Assembly (NCBI RefSeq): GCF_024586455.1
Contig: NW_026089623.1
Coordinates: 15,318,236-15,382,235, forward strand
Length of the DNA: 64,000 nt
Direction: 5' to 3'
From: Bactrocera neohumeralis
Taxonomy: Eukaryota; Arthropoda; Insecta; Diptera; Tephritidae
Shown here: positions 11,715 to 22,129 of the stretch, in pieces
Numbering within the stretch: position 1 is the first letter of the stretch
How the letters are laid out: each line of letters opens with the position of its first letter
Position numbers and translations under genes: made by a program
Notes under the pieces: generated by a model
What the model was told of the DNA's origin: nothing
Seen by the model: only the letters and a program-made list of their open reading frames with translations
Database searches by the model: none

Positions 11715-13063
11715 TGAAAAATTACAAACAGCCTCGGATGAGAGACCCTCCGTTTGAAGACGACAATGGCAAACGCACTAAGGATAACGATTTAAGTGCA
11801 TGCACCTTGAATGTCCAGTCCCTTAATTGGGAAAGCCCAGCTGGTTGAAGTCCTCGTTAGAGTACAAGCTGACATCACCGCCGTCCAAGAAAGGCGATGG
11901 ACGGGGCAAGCACTGAGGCGAGTAGGTCGTTGTGGCATTTACTACAGTGGTCATATAAAGAAGCGAAAATTCGATGTGGGATTCGTGGTGGTAGAGAGAG
12001 TACTGTCATTCATCCCGGTGGATGGACGTCTAGCCCCAATCCGCATCAAAGTGAGGTTCTTCAACATATCGCTGATTTGTGTCCACGCCCTGAAGGAAGG
12101 GAAGGACGATACAACCAAAGATATGCCTTTTATGAGCGCACCTATGAAAGCTGCCCTTGCCACGATTTCAAAATCGCAAAGAAAGTATCTTTGGCACTAC
12201 GGTCGGTAAATTCAGCCTCTACGGTGAAACATCCCGAAATGGGTTGAGGCTGATCGACTTCGCCACGGTTCGAAATAGAGTTATCTGTGCTAGATTCCAG
12301 CATATAAAAATTCACCAAGCTACCTGGCAGTCTTTGGATAAAAAAGCCACCAGCCAGATTGATCATGTAATCGACTCGGACCACTATCTTGTTGCAGCCA
12401 AGATACGCACCCGCCTTTTTCCAACAAAAAACGCACATCAACAAACACATGAAGGGTTCGACGTCGAGAAGCTGCAATCACAACAAACAGCCGAACGATT
12501 TTCTACTCGACTTGCACTCCTGCTCTCTGATAGCACTCGTCAACAACTCGGTATAAGGGAACTGTGCGACGACATTTCAAACTCCTTATTTAGCGCTGCT
12601 ACCGAAACCATTGGTTTTCGAAAAATGCAAAAGAACAGCAAGTACGATGTGAAGTGCCGTGTGGCAGTGGAGAGAAAACAGACTGCCTACCTCGCAACGT
12701 TGCGATCGACCATAACACGTGCGGGATGGAATAAATACCGAGAGTTGAAGAGAGAAGCCAGACGCATTTGCACACAAAAAAAGAGAGGAGGAAACGCTTG
12801 AGTAGGAGGAGCTTGACAAGCTGGCCGACAAGCTGGTGCAGAGGCATGAACGATGACAACATCTGATGAGTCGACGTTACGAGTTTTCGACAAAAATGTT
12901 CTGCGAAAGATTTATAGTCTTTTGCGCATTGGCCACGGCAAATACCGAATTGGATGGAACGATGAGCTCTTTGAGTTATACAACGACATTGACATAATTC
13001 AGCGAATGAACGAAAATACTCCAGCTCTGAAAGTTCTCGACGCAGTATATACGCCAGTAAAGA
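11715..13063 (+). mobile_element. RTE-type LINE, copy A (RT region deleted)
   Basis: The 5' part encodes an AP-endonuclease-like domain: NVQSLNWE-type start, then ADITAVQERRWTGQ and NISLICVHALKEGKDD at 11811-12130. A frameshifted continuation is at 12157-12801 (QIDHVIDSDHYLVAAKIRTR, then the RELKREARRICTQKK linker). At about 12800-12855 the sequence jumps to the C-terminal TTDESTLRVFE-type domain (12853-13050), so the whole reverse transcriptase is absent. It ends abruptly at TACGCCAGTAAAG, part of the LINE 3' tail. Several frameshifts and stops make it non-functional. Confidence 0.8.
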
Positions 13064-13139
13064 CGCTATGTATTAAATATACTTATATCAAGAACGTATG
13101 GAAGATAACCCACCACTATTTCTTACCACGAGTACTTAC

Positions 13140-13416
13140 GTGATAAAATGAGATAGAATCGTCCATTATTGATCAGCTTAATAATTCTGTCTTTTCTTGA
13201 TGAGCAGTCATTTAACGTTGGTTGCGAGGCAGAACGATTATACGGTATTCTTTTACTGCATAAGGGTTCCTCATCATTCTTCTCACATTCAGACACTTCG
13301 TCAATATACCCATTGCGATGCATTACTACAATCGTCTTAGAAGCATCTTTTGGTAACTTTGACATCTGCAAATCATCTTCATCGGTTAATTCATCTGGTC
13401 TGTCAGCAAAATAACT
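13140..13416 (-). other. Possible internal exon of an unidentified host gene
   Basis: An open stretch of 92 codons plus one base on the minus strand lies between an ACAG acceptor-like end (last base 13417) and a strong donor, CAC followed by GTAAGT (13139-13134). The peptide is acidic at the start (SYFADRPDELTDEDDLQ) and later reads MHRNGYIDEVSECEKND and IPYNRSASQPTLND. It resembles no transposase or retroelement domain I know, and its composition is ordinary for a fly protein. An in-frame TGA lies just upstream of the acceptor, and the frame stops soon after the donor, as expected for an exon. I do not recognise the protein. The polypyrimidine tract before the acceptor is weak, so this may be chance. 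Confidence 0.45.
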
Positions 13417-14389
13417 CTGTCACATTAGTCATTACCTTCTTCCACACGGCACAAAAAACCACAATACATATTTGTCCAGCCTAAAAAAAGTTATACATCA
13501 TTTATGGTGATATATAAATGATGTGCCCATTGTACTACAAAAAATGATACCTTGCAAAATCGTTTCATAAAGCCTACAAATAACAAAATCTTATACTTAC
13601 CGTTTTTAATTTATTAAATCTGGTCCTTTAATATTTTCAAGTAGCTGAAATTTGAAAGCAAAATGTAATAATGTACTGAAAATTGCTACTTTGGACCATT
13701 TCCGATATGTAAATTACATTTGCAAATGTCAAAATCAGGCATCAGCTGTTACATCTGCAATCTTTTATAAAGTAATATAATTTTATTTTAATAGTAATGG
13801 TACTCTTTTAGGAGTGAGTTACAATAGTGTCGTTTATATAGTATACAAGACGATATGATATAGTAGTAATAAGAGATTGCGTCTAAATAAGTAATAATCT
13901 TTTTGACTTTCAACCCTTAAATAAAGATGTCCGACCTTTATTTTGCTGCTCCTTGCAAATCACGATGGTTGTCGAATCGAAACAAAGCACGTACCGTTTT
14001 TTTACACGATTCAATCTTTGTACTTAACATAATTGAAATCGATAATTTTTTATATATAACTCGTTCATGAGAGTTTTATTTAAAAATATTTATTTTTCGC
14101 ATATTTATATGTTTGAAAATTCAAATGCATACCTTGTTTTTTTTTTTTTTTTTTGCGCACATTCTTATACAGTGGTAGATAGATATTGGTTTATACGCCT
14201 AAATTTAGAAAAACAAATACATCTTTTGATTTTGAAAATAGAGCATCATGTATTTATTCATTTTTAACGTAGAAGGGTACAAAAATATTTTAAAAATAAA
14301 CTTTTTTCTTTTCATCGAGAGTTGAGTAAACGTTTATATTTCAATTTTAGTATATCTTCCATTATTTTGAATGACGCAAAAACTTCTTT
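13417..14389. other. No gene seen; T-rich run
   Basis: AT-rich DNA with a 19-base T run at about 14136-14154. No coding region or family recognised. Confidence 0.4.
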
Positions 14390-14785
14390 ATAAGGTTTCT
14401 GACCCGATCTAATCCCAATATTGATTCAAGATCACTGTTGTTTTTTTTTCTTTTTTGAGTAAACTTTACTAGTAAGTACACCCGAAGGGTTCTCGATAGG
14501 ATTACAATCAGGACTAGATGTAGGCCATTGCATCAATTTAATGTGTTTTGAAAAAATTAAGTGACTGGGATTATCTAAAACATGTATTATCTTGCTGAAA
14601 AACGAACTTTTTCTTAAAAAATCACACTTTTCATAATAAATCAATAACATGACTTCTAATAACTTTTTGTAGATTTCGGAGTTAATTTTCTTTTCCAAAA
14701 TACAAAAACGCTGCCCAAACCAGTGAGTTGAAATTTGTTTTTCATCCGAAGAATTAAAATTACGCCATTCTTCACTACGAGTCAT
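14390..14785 (-). pseudogene. Tc1-like transposase, C-terminal fragment
   Basis: The minus-strand frame 14432-14785 reads FNSSDEKQIS, HWFGQ, then YKKLLEVMLLIYYEK and MQWPTSSPDCNPIENPSGVL. The last is the Tc1/Tc3-type W-P-..-SPDLNPIENLWGVL block that carries the third catalytic acidic residue. Further matching sequence in another frame continues to about 14390, past a T-rich interruption. The N-terminal DNA-binding half and both inverted ends are missing, so only a remnant is left. Confidence 0.7.
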
Positions 14786-15170
14786 TTATCTTCTTAATAT
14801 CAGTCTTGCTACATACCTGGGAGTGGCGGAAAGATACAATTTGTCCTTGATGTCTATCAATCATTAATGTAAAAATAATTTAACTGCGTTGAAAAATTTG
14901 CAATACTCACTTTGAAATAACATAAAATATTAAAATATAATAAAATAATTCTCAGAAATTTGTGATGTCTCACATTCCTCAAACAGTATAAAATGTACAT
15001 AATAATAAGAGTACAAATAGTGTTTGCGTATAATCGAATATCTATCAATGTATGTTCACTACTGATGAGACATACGTACAACTTTTGAAGTTTTATTAAT
15101 TGAAAACACTCTAATTTGGGGCAAACTTTTAGTGCAATATATTATATAATATTTATTCAAAAATTATTTT
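14786..15170. other. Upstream region of the kinase exon; no gene seen
   Basis: AT-rich non-coding DNA between the Tc1 remnant and the acceptor of the kinase exon. It is probably intron or 5' flank of the kinase gene. No promoter element could be picked out. Confidence 0.35.
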
Positions 15171-15188
15171 TGTGTTCTTTTTTTTTAG
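15171..15188 (+). other. Candidate splice acceptor before the kinase coding exon
   Basis: A T-rich tract ending TTTTTTTTTAG at 15188 precedes GTATACCAAC. It fits a 3' splice site joining a 5' UTR exon to the coding exon. Drosophila Pka-C1 has upstream non-coding exons, so a spliced leader is expected, but the upstream exon is not identified in this window. Confidence 0.4.
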
Positions 15189-15445
15189 GTATACCAACTA
15201 CCTTAAGGAATAATTTTAAAAACAACGCTTAAAATGGTGCACAGAAAATAAAATAACTAAATAGAATACCGATATTACGTAAATTGTGTTACCTGGAAGT
15301 ATCTTCTGTAACTGAAAATTATACACATTTCGTTTCAAATATTGTTGAAATATATTTTTAGAAAGTCGTAAAAATTTATGTTTTATCTACAAAATTGCAA
15401 AAATAAATAAGTGTTTCGCTTTCATCCGTTATCATATTTTCCAAA

Positions 15446-16507
15446 ATGGGAAATAACGCTACCACATCTAACAAAAAAGTTGATGCTGCAGAGACAGTTA
15501 AAGAGTTTCTTGAACAAGCAAAAGAAGAATTTGAAGATAAATGGCGCCGAAACCCAACAAATACTGCGTCCTTGGATGATTTTGAACGCATTAAGACGTT
15601 GGGCACTGGGTCTTTTGGACGTGTGATGATTGTTCAGCATAAACCGACGAAAGACTATTATGCTATGAAGATTCTTGACAAGCAAAAGGTTGTTAAACTT
15701 AAACAAGTAGAACATACTTTGAATGAAAAGCGCATACTCCAGGCTATTCAGTTTCCGTTCCTAGTTTCTCTTCGATATCATTTCAAGGATAATTCCAATT
15801 TGTATATGGTTTTGGAATATGTTCCAGGTGGAGAAATGTTTTCGCATTTACGTAAAGTAGGCCGTTTTTCAGAAGTCCATTCACGTTTTTACGCTGCCCA
15901 GATTGTGCTGGCTTTTGAATACCTTCACTATCTTGATTTAATTTATAGAGATTTGAAACCGGAAAATTTATTAATTGACTCACAAGGATATCTGAAAGTC
16001 ACTGATTTTGGTTTCGCTAAGCGTGTAAAAGGGCGCACATGGACACTATGTGGTACTCCTGAATACCTTGCTCCGGAGATTATATTGTCTAAAGGCTATA
16101 ACAAAGCAGTTGATTGGTGGGCTCTCGGAGTACTTGTATATGAAATGGCAGCGGGCTATCCGCCATTTTTCGCCGACCAACCCATTCAAATATATGAAAA
16201 AATCGTATCAGGAAAAGTACGTTTTCCCTCGCATTTTGGTTCTGACTTGAAAGACTTATTACGTAATTTATTACAAGTCGATCTGACAAAGCGTTACGGT
16301 AATTTGAAGGCAGGCGTCAATGATATTAAAAACCAAAAGTGGTTTGCCTCAACTGACTGGATTGCAATCTTTCAAAAAAAAATTGAAGCACCATTTATTC
16401 CTCGGTGTAAAGGACCTGGTGATACTAGTAATTTTGACGACTACGAGGAAGAGGCACTGCGGATTTCTAGCACAGAAAAATGTGCCAAGGAGTTTGCTGA
16501 ATTCTAA
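15446..16507 (+). CDS. Pka-C1: cAMP-dependent protein kinase catalytic subunit (PKA-C1)
   Basis: This 353-residue Ser/Thr kinase is the catalytic half of the PKA holoenzyme. It is held inactive by regulatory subunits and released by cAMP to phosphorylate R-R-x-S/T sites in cytosol and nucleus. The sequence carries an N-terminal MGNNATT (myristoylation-type Gly2), the glycine loop GTGSFGRV (53-60), Lys75 of AMK, Glu94, the catalytic loop YRDLKPEN (167-174), DFG (187-189), activation loop RTWTLCGTPE with Thr200, APE (209-211) and the C-tail ending FAEF. Length and order match the family exactly. The start is fixed by the MGNN terminus and an AAAATGG context. The coding region is one exon, as in Drosophila, so this is the parental gene rather than a retrocopy. 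Residue 144 is Val (SEVHSRF) where Pro is usual. The flanks are repeats, and no other intact gene is adjacent. Confidence 0.97.
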   Translation: MGNNATTSNKKVDAAETVKEFLEQAKEEFEDKWRRNPTNTASLDDFERIKTLGTGSFGRVMIVQHKPTKDYYAMKILDKQKVVKLKQVEHTLNEKRILQAIQFPFLVSLRYHFKDNSNLYMVLEYVPGGEMFSHLRKVGRFSEVHSRFYAAQIVLAFEYLHYLDLIYRDLKPENLLIDSQGYLKVTDFGFAKRVKGRTWTLCGTPEYLAPEIILSKGYNKAVDWWALGVLVYEMAAGYPPFFADQPIQIYEKIVSGKVRFPSHFGSDLKDLLRNLLQVDLTKRYGNLKAGVNDIKNQKWFASTDWIAIFQKKIEAPFIPRCKGPGDTSNFDDYEEEALRISSTEKCAKEFAEF

Positions 16508-17053
16508 TTGTGTTAATTTTTTACATGCTATTGCGGAGTAGCAAAATCGCGAGCATTATTAACAATATAAACGTAAACAATGTACATTATAGTTACACCC
16601 GATAGATTTTATCTTGGGTATCGGGAAGTTTAATGGTCTCCTGAAATCTACCTACAAATAATTATTTTTAAATCAAGATTGTTATAAGTGAGAATACTTT
16701 AAAATGAAGCTGTGCTTCTCCTTTGAAAATTGCATTAAAAAATACTAAAAGACAAATTTCAAGCGATTTCCTATAAATTTTTGTCGTGTCGTGAAATCAA
16801 ATCGTAACAACGGGAGCATCGTAAATCTTTAATAAATATTAGTTGAAACCTAATATACGCTCATAATTATCTTTTCCGTTGCACTAATCTGTCCTTAATT
16901 GCTACTACATAACAAGCCTAAGAAATTTGGAGCCGTATGCATATACTTGGACTCATCAACAATATGATATACGTATGTATGAACCATTTACATCTAATTA
17001 TTTATATTAAGTACATTTATTATTATCATTATAATTATCTGTATTGTAAGATT
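16508..17053 (+). other. 3' UTR and flank of the kinase gene
   Basis: No coding sequence. AATAAA occurs at 16831-16836, about 320 bp after the stop, and is a candidate polyadenylation signal. Others may be used further downstream, since fly PKA transcripts can have long 3' UTRs. Confidence 0.4.
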
Positions 17054-17058
17054 GCCAA

Positions 17059-17479
17059 CTAAGGGAGGGGTTAGGGTTTCAAGGTAAAAAAAATACTTTT
17101 CTTTGTGAATTTATTTTTTAAATATGGATTGAGTGATTTTATTCGGACATTATTGAGCACATTTTTGACAATATAGGGTAATTTTTTCATGCAGAAATAT
17201 TGAAGTTTAAGCCGGTAACAGAGCTTCCTCCAGAATGTTTTGGAAATCAAAATCGGGGTGTTCGCCATAACTCGGCTGGAAATTATCCGAAAATAAAAAA
17301 ACCAATAAAAATTAGTCAAATTATAAACAAATCTTCCCCGCAACGTTCTCTGATAATTGCTTTTGTGTAATCTGTTTTTTTCTGCTCAATATTTACAAAA
17401 GGTCCGAATAAAATTACTCAATCCATATTAAAGAAATAAATTGTTTTTTTTTTGCCGGGAAACTCTAACCCCTCCCTCA
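17059..17479. mobile_element. Small TIR element (MITE-like) downstream of Pka-C1
   Basis: Its ends are inverted: CTAAGGGAGGGGTTAGGGTT on the left and, read inward, TGAGGGAGGGGTTAGAGTTT on the right. Similarity continues through ATGGATTGAGTGATTTTATT at about 17123 and its complement near 17415. GCCAA flanks both sides (17054-17058, 17480-17484), a plausible 5-bp target duplication. It has no coding capacity and is about 420 bp long. Superfamily unknown. Confidence 0.7.
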
Positions 17480-18180
17480 GCCAAATTTTTATTATTGACG
17501 TTTCGATGTAAAATTTCTACATACAGTGGACCAATAAAGTTTACATACACCTAGTTCTATTTAATTCGGACACGTTTATTTGTTTCAAAATGAATAAATT
17601 TTGTGGTTTTTTTTATCCATTTCAAGATATGTATATTTAACATTAAATATAGCATATCAACATATTTTTTTTTACACATAAAAAAAATTAAAGCTAAAGG
17701 TTAAACTGAGCATTATTTATATCAAAAAAGTTTACGTACACTAATGATTGTTTATATAAATCAAAAGTAATTACAATACTTTTAACGGTTTTTGGCCTAC
17801 ATTTTGTTGCTATTACTGTCCCTAGACATCGGTGTATGCTCCCTACTCAATTTCTAGTACTATTACCGGATATTTTGACCCATTAAGTCCATGATCCAGC
17901 TTTTTGGCCTTATTTTGATGAAATTCGATGTTTTCGAATACGATTTTCCAAAAAGTTCCAGATATTTTGAATAGGATCAATGTAAGGTGATTGTGGGACC
18001 TATGGAGTTATTTTCAATTCCATAACAACCCTGCATGTACAAGATAAGACGGATGTTTTGGGTCGTTATCCTGTTGTAAATAGAAGTTGCCCCTATTAAC
18101 AGCCGATTTAAGCACAAGTTAACTTTAAATTTTTTTTTCTTAAAATGTTCAGATACACATGCTTATCCATTTTTGAAATG

Positions 18181-18546
18181 TACACAAAAAAAAAAATAAA
18201 TCCCCAAGTAAGGAATGTGTTGAAGAGTGCTGGTTATCATAGACGAGTCGCGCGTCGTAAGCCATACTTAAGTAAGGTTAATAAAAAGAAGAAATCGGCG
18301 TTTGCTAAACAATATTTAAACAAACCGTATTGTTTTTAGGAAAACATTCGGTTCACCGACGAATCAAACTTTAATATATTTGGTTCGAATAGATCACAAA
18401 AAGTGTGGAGAAAGATCAATGAAGAGTCGCAAGGACAAAATGTATTGCAAATGGTAGAGCACTGTGGAGGTAATGTTATGGTTTGCGGGTGTATGGTTGT
18501 ATCTAGAGTTGGGCGTTTGGACTTTGTTAGTGAAAACATGGATAAG
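18181..18546 (+). pseudogene. Tc1-like transposase, central fragment
   Basis: Translation gives RNVLKSAGYHRRVARRKP, KKSAFAKQYLNK, then after a stop FTDESNFNIFGSNRSQKVWR, GGNVMVCGCMVVSRVG and SENMDKHMG. This is the standard order of a Tc1 transposase around the first catalytic Asp (FTDESNF). An in-frame TAG at 18337-18339 and the insertion at 18553 break it. The C-terminal part resumes at 22130. Confidence 0.8.
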
Positions 18547-18562
18547 CATATGGGCATTTTCA

Positions 18563-18954
18563 CGGTAACGGACGCAACATTCGTACGCTTTTAAGTGCGT
18601 CCAAAACGAAGAAGACAAAGGAAAAGTTTATATATATTGACATTGTTTTGAAGGGCTGACGCAGTACCAGATTTTAATATATACGGGAAGGTTCTACTAC
18701 AAATAAGTACGTAGTTATAAGCAATTATTAAATGATACGGACGCGACAAAAAATAGAAGTTTTTTGAGGCGCATTCAGAAATATACAAAATTCAGCAAAT
18801 TAAGGATTTATATATATATATATAAATATATATGTATATTAATAAATGCGAACAGATGACTGTTATTCGTAGGTTTATGAAATATGTTAATTTTCCCTTA
18901 GTTTTTTTTAATTGAGTATAGAAGAAATACGAACGCGACATAACGGACGCGACA
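18563..18954 (+). repeat. Subterminal motif cluster, left end
   Basis: Copies of an ACGGACGCGACA-like motif occur at about 18567 (ACGGACGCAACA), 18737, 18929 (ACGAACGCGACA) and 18943, all in the same orientation. The intervening DNA is AT-rich, with a TA-repeat tract near 18810-18835. Confidence 0.75.
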
Positions 18955-19094
18955 AAATCTTCCATGAACAAAGAAAAAAAATTTTCTCATTATAACACTT
19001 CAATTTTATTGAAAATTAAGCAAAACAATAACGTAAATTAAAAATTCAAGTAACATTATAGTAAAAATGACTTAAAAAATTAAGAAGAAAGTTA

Positions 19095-21557
19095 TTAGTT
19101 TTTAGTATGGTCTATTTTAATTATTTTCTTTACTGAATAGGCGGTCCGAAAAACTTCAATAAATTTACTGCCGAAATATGAAAACCAATGCAAACTCTTA
19201 ACTCCTTTGATATTTGGAATATTTTGCCATAACTCTGACAGTTGATTACAAAAACTATCAAATTGTGTTCCAGAGATATACAAAATGTTAACTCCATGAA
19301 TGTTGTTCTTAGCACATTCATAGAAGTATGAAGCATCACCGAGAACAATATTTCTTGCTTTAACGATTTGTCAGACTTTTCGTTTAACTACGGCACCTAT
19401 TCCGTCTACAGCACCTTTGCCATATGAAGTGACAAAAAAAATCCACTCTAAGATTCCGCAATTAAATTCAGCTGCAAGTCTTGGAATACTAGAAAGAATA
19501 AATTTATTTTTGAATTGGGAAGTGCTTCCATCAGAGAAAATATAAATGCTGGTAACTCCTTTGTACTGGTTTTGTAATATATTGATAATTTTGGAAATAA
19601 AGCAATAAACGTCGAATTTACTGTGGGTCAATCTATCACTGATAACAGCAAAAGACTTGTGTTTATGCGACTTCATGGCATCTCACCCCTCACCATAAAA
19701 TTCATTACACCACACAACATGCAGCACACAACATAACATTTATCACCTAACTCACACTCATCATACAACACAACATTCAGCACACAACACACCATCATAC
19801 ACGCAACCCCGCGCAACAAACCAACCACACTACACACACACCATACGTTATCTTTTCACCACCTAACCGATCAAAAGGGATTGGTTAGATGGGGGTGAAA
19901 CCAATTCGCTTTTTACGCCCGACGAAGATATACACGTTTTACCAGCTCGTCTACGGTCGACCCGCGTCCAGTTGATTTGTGGTCCAAAATTTGGAGAATC
20001 CTTTTTTTTCGGTCGTGTGTGTGGTGGTGCACTGACAGTGGCAGGAGTGAACATAACACAACCAAAGGAAAAATTATATTTACTAAAATTTTAAGATATT
20101 GTGAAAAAGAAAATTTATATATCAACTAAAACATAAAATATTGTGAAAAGGAAGATCGAAAACACATAGAATATTGTGAACTAAATTCCAGTGTATATAT
20201 TGAACTTTTGCCCGGAAATACAAGTGTGAATTTTTACCTGTTTCCTTTTAACTTACAAATCTTTCGTTTTAACATAAGCAAAAAGGGATACCTAACCACA
20301 GGCAAAGGTAAGTATACCCCCCAAACTAAGTGCAGCGAACAACTTGGTTTCACCAAGAACCCAAGCTACGCACGTAAACACTGTTACTTGGCTATAACTA
20401 AAGTGGGCATCTTGAACTTCGTTTTGGAATGTCAAGCGATAATTTTCAGCAAAATCAACTTGCATAACAATTTCAGTAACTCCTACATTTTTTTTAGTTT
20501 CAAAGTAATTTTGTTGGTGACGTTTAACAAAACAATGCATTTTAAAAGCTGGTAGCTGAATCTCTATATCATAAATTAAGTCGATTAATGGACCAATAGT
20601 GTAGTTTAAAGTTATGCGATCATCTACTTTTCTCCACTGTTTCCATTTGATTTGCGTATTAAGTTTATTAATAAACTGTATTGGAACTAGATCATCTTTA
20701 ATATCGCGTACACAGCTGTCACAATTATTAGCCATGCCCTTTTCATTCATAACGTCGCAGCAAACTGATGTAAGAAATAATTCAGCTTTGGCAGGAATCT
20801 GCGGTATAATCTTTGCACAGCCTTCTAGTGGAAAAATAAAGTTTGCATGGTACTTACAGACACACATATTGTGTCGTAAATTATTGATTAACTGAATGTA
20901 AGTTGGCTGAGAACGAATAAAAATAGTTTAGCAGACTTTTTCTTCGGTATATTCGACTTTGAAAAGTTGATATGCTTCTGTTAAGGTCATAAGCATAAAA
21001 CGTTTTGAGACTACTTTCCCATTGATTATCATTGTATCCTTTCTCCCAGGAGCTTGAACGCTGATTCCATCTTGCAAAAAGAAGTGTTCAATTAATTTTT
21101 CGCGCATCTGGCTTTTTGATGACTTGGTTGTATTTTCATTCATCGTTTCTGTTGGCTTAATATATTTATTGCATAAAGATTTGAGGATAGCTATTTTTCT
21201 ATTCAGGTTTTTAGGTAGCGCAGCCTCAACTTTTGTAATTGCTATTCCCATCGTTTGTTTACAGCTGTAAATTTCGCAATTCAAATTGTCAATATTATTT
21301 ATGCTCTTTTTATGCCGCAAAACTTGCTGCCTAACACCGTCCTTTTCTTTCTTCTTTTCTAATAAATTGCTATCACTTTTCATTTTTTGCGATAATCTTT
21401 TTCGGTACTCTTGCTTTCGTTTTGCTTCTTTCTTCTTGTATTCCTGCCATTTCTCGACGTTTTCTTTCATTTTCTCTCTATACTTCATTGTTATTGCTTT
21501 TTTTGTTTCTTTTGCCGTTTTTGCCATCAATAAAATTTTAATTTTGTGCAATTTCAA
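19095..21557 (-). pseudogene. DDE-like transposase of the unassigned element, nearly intact
   Basis: The gene reads right to left in one frame from 21557 to 19095. The N-terminus is Lys/Glu-rich (MAKTAKETKKAITMKYREKM), as in this family. Next come a Cys-rich region (HNMCVCKYHANF, then CCDVMN and CDSCVRD) and three acidic blocks likely to be the catalytic triad: MQVDFAENY, IYIFSDGSTSQFKN, and GILEWIFFVTSYGKGAVDG. Defects seen are in-frame stops at 20928-20930 (TAA) and 19371-19373 (TGA). A 672-bp block at about 19674-20345 interrupts the gene but keeps the frame. The length without it is near 600 residues. The catalytic assignment is inference from residue spacing; no homology search was run. 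Confidence 0.7.
19674..20345. other. 672-bp block interrupting the DDE-like gene
   Basis: The homologous protein sequence stops at ...GETK and resumes at SHKHKSFAVISD. CTT lies at both edges (19671-19673, 20343-20345), and the length is divisible by three. The block has a 150-bp CA-rich tract (19690-19850) and a plus-strand donor-like AAAGGTAAGTA near 20306. It lacks good minus-strand splice sites, inverted ends or coding sequence, so it is either an insertion of unknown type or an unusual intron. Confidence 0.45.
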
Positions 21558-21582
21558 CGACTTTATTTAATATTTAAGGTTT

Positions 21583-21770
21583 ACGGTAACGGACGCGACG
21601 AATTTCAAACACCAATAAATTTTATCAATCGTTTTTGCCAAGAGCCAATTATTACTTTTTTTAAGTGAAATGATGTATCTGCTTTTAGACTGAAAGCAAT
21701 TTACACTTCAACACTTTGTTCACTAATGAGAACAATAAATGATGTTTTTCGGTAACGGACGCGACATTCG
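21583..21770 (+). repeat. Subterminal motif cluster, right end
   Basis: CGGTAACGGACGCGAC occurs at about 21584 and 21750, in the same orientation as the left-end copies. No further copies were seen inside the coding part. Confidence 0.75.
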
Positions 21771-22129
21771 AATATAAGCAGAAGCAAACACAAAAAACTA
21801 AAGTTATTCGATCTCCACTCAGTCTGTCTGCTTGTTGAACATTATGTTATATTCAGCAGAAGATTTTTAAATTATAAAAACATCATAGTATTACTTTGAA
21901 TTAGGGAATATAACAAGGAAAACCGTTGGTATATTTGGTCAAAAGACTCAGATTTTTGTAAATTTTGTGTATTCGTTGTATATTTCGGCTCAAAATTAGA
22001 AGAAAATAAAAATTCCTTTATATTTATAAAATAAACACATTTGAGATTTATTATTCATCAACAAAAAGTTTTCAGGAACTGTTTGAATTTTGCACGCGTG
22101 GTGGACCTTTTTGTGGAAATGTCCATATG

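Larger units (their letters stand above)
18553..22123 (-). mobile_element. DNA transposon of unassigned superfamily, 6-bp target duplication
   Basis: CATATG flanks both ends (18547-18552, 22124-22129). The left arm of the surrounding Tc1 element keeps the uninterrupted target with one CATGTG (reverse strand, about 18155), which confirms both boundaries. The short inverted termini are GGCATTTTCAC and, read inward, GACATTTCCAC. Subterminal zones on both sides carry repeated ACGGACGCGACA-type motifs. The minus strand encodes a DDE-like protein (19095-21557). Length is 3571 bp, of which 672 bp is an extra block or intron inside the gene. I recognise the protein as a widespread uncharacterised arthropod family but cannot name the superfamily. 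Confidence 0.8.

Noticed and set aside
15446..16507. Pka-C1 as a processed retrocopy because it lacks introns
   Set aside because: The Drosophila Pka-C1 coding region is also a single exon. A splice acceptor lies upstream at 15188, and there is no poly-A tract or target duplication.
21286..21570. Plus-strand ORF rich in Phe/Ser with a signal-peptide look
   Set aside because: It is the exact shadow of the Lys/Glu-rich N-terminus of the minus-strand transposase.
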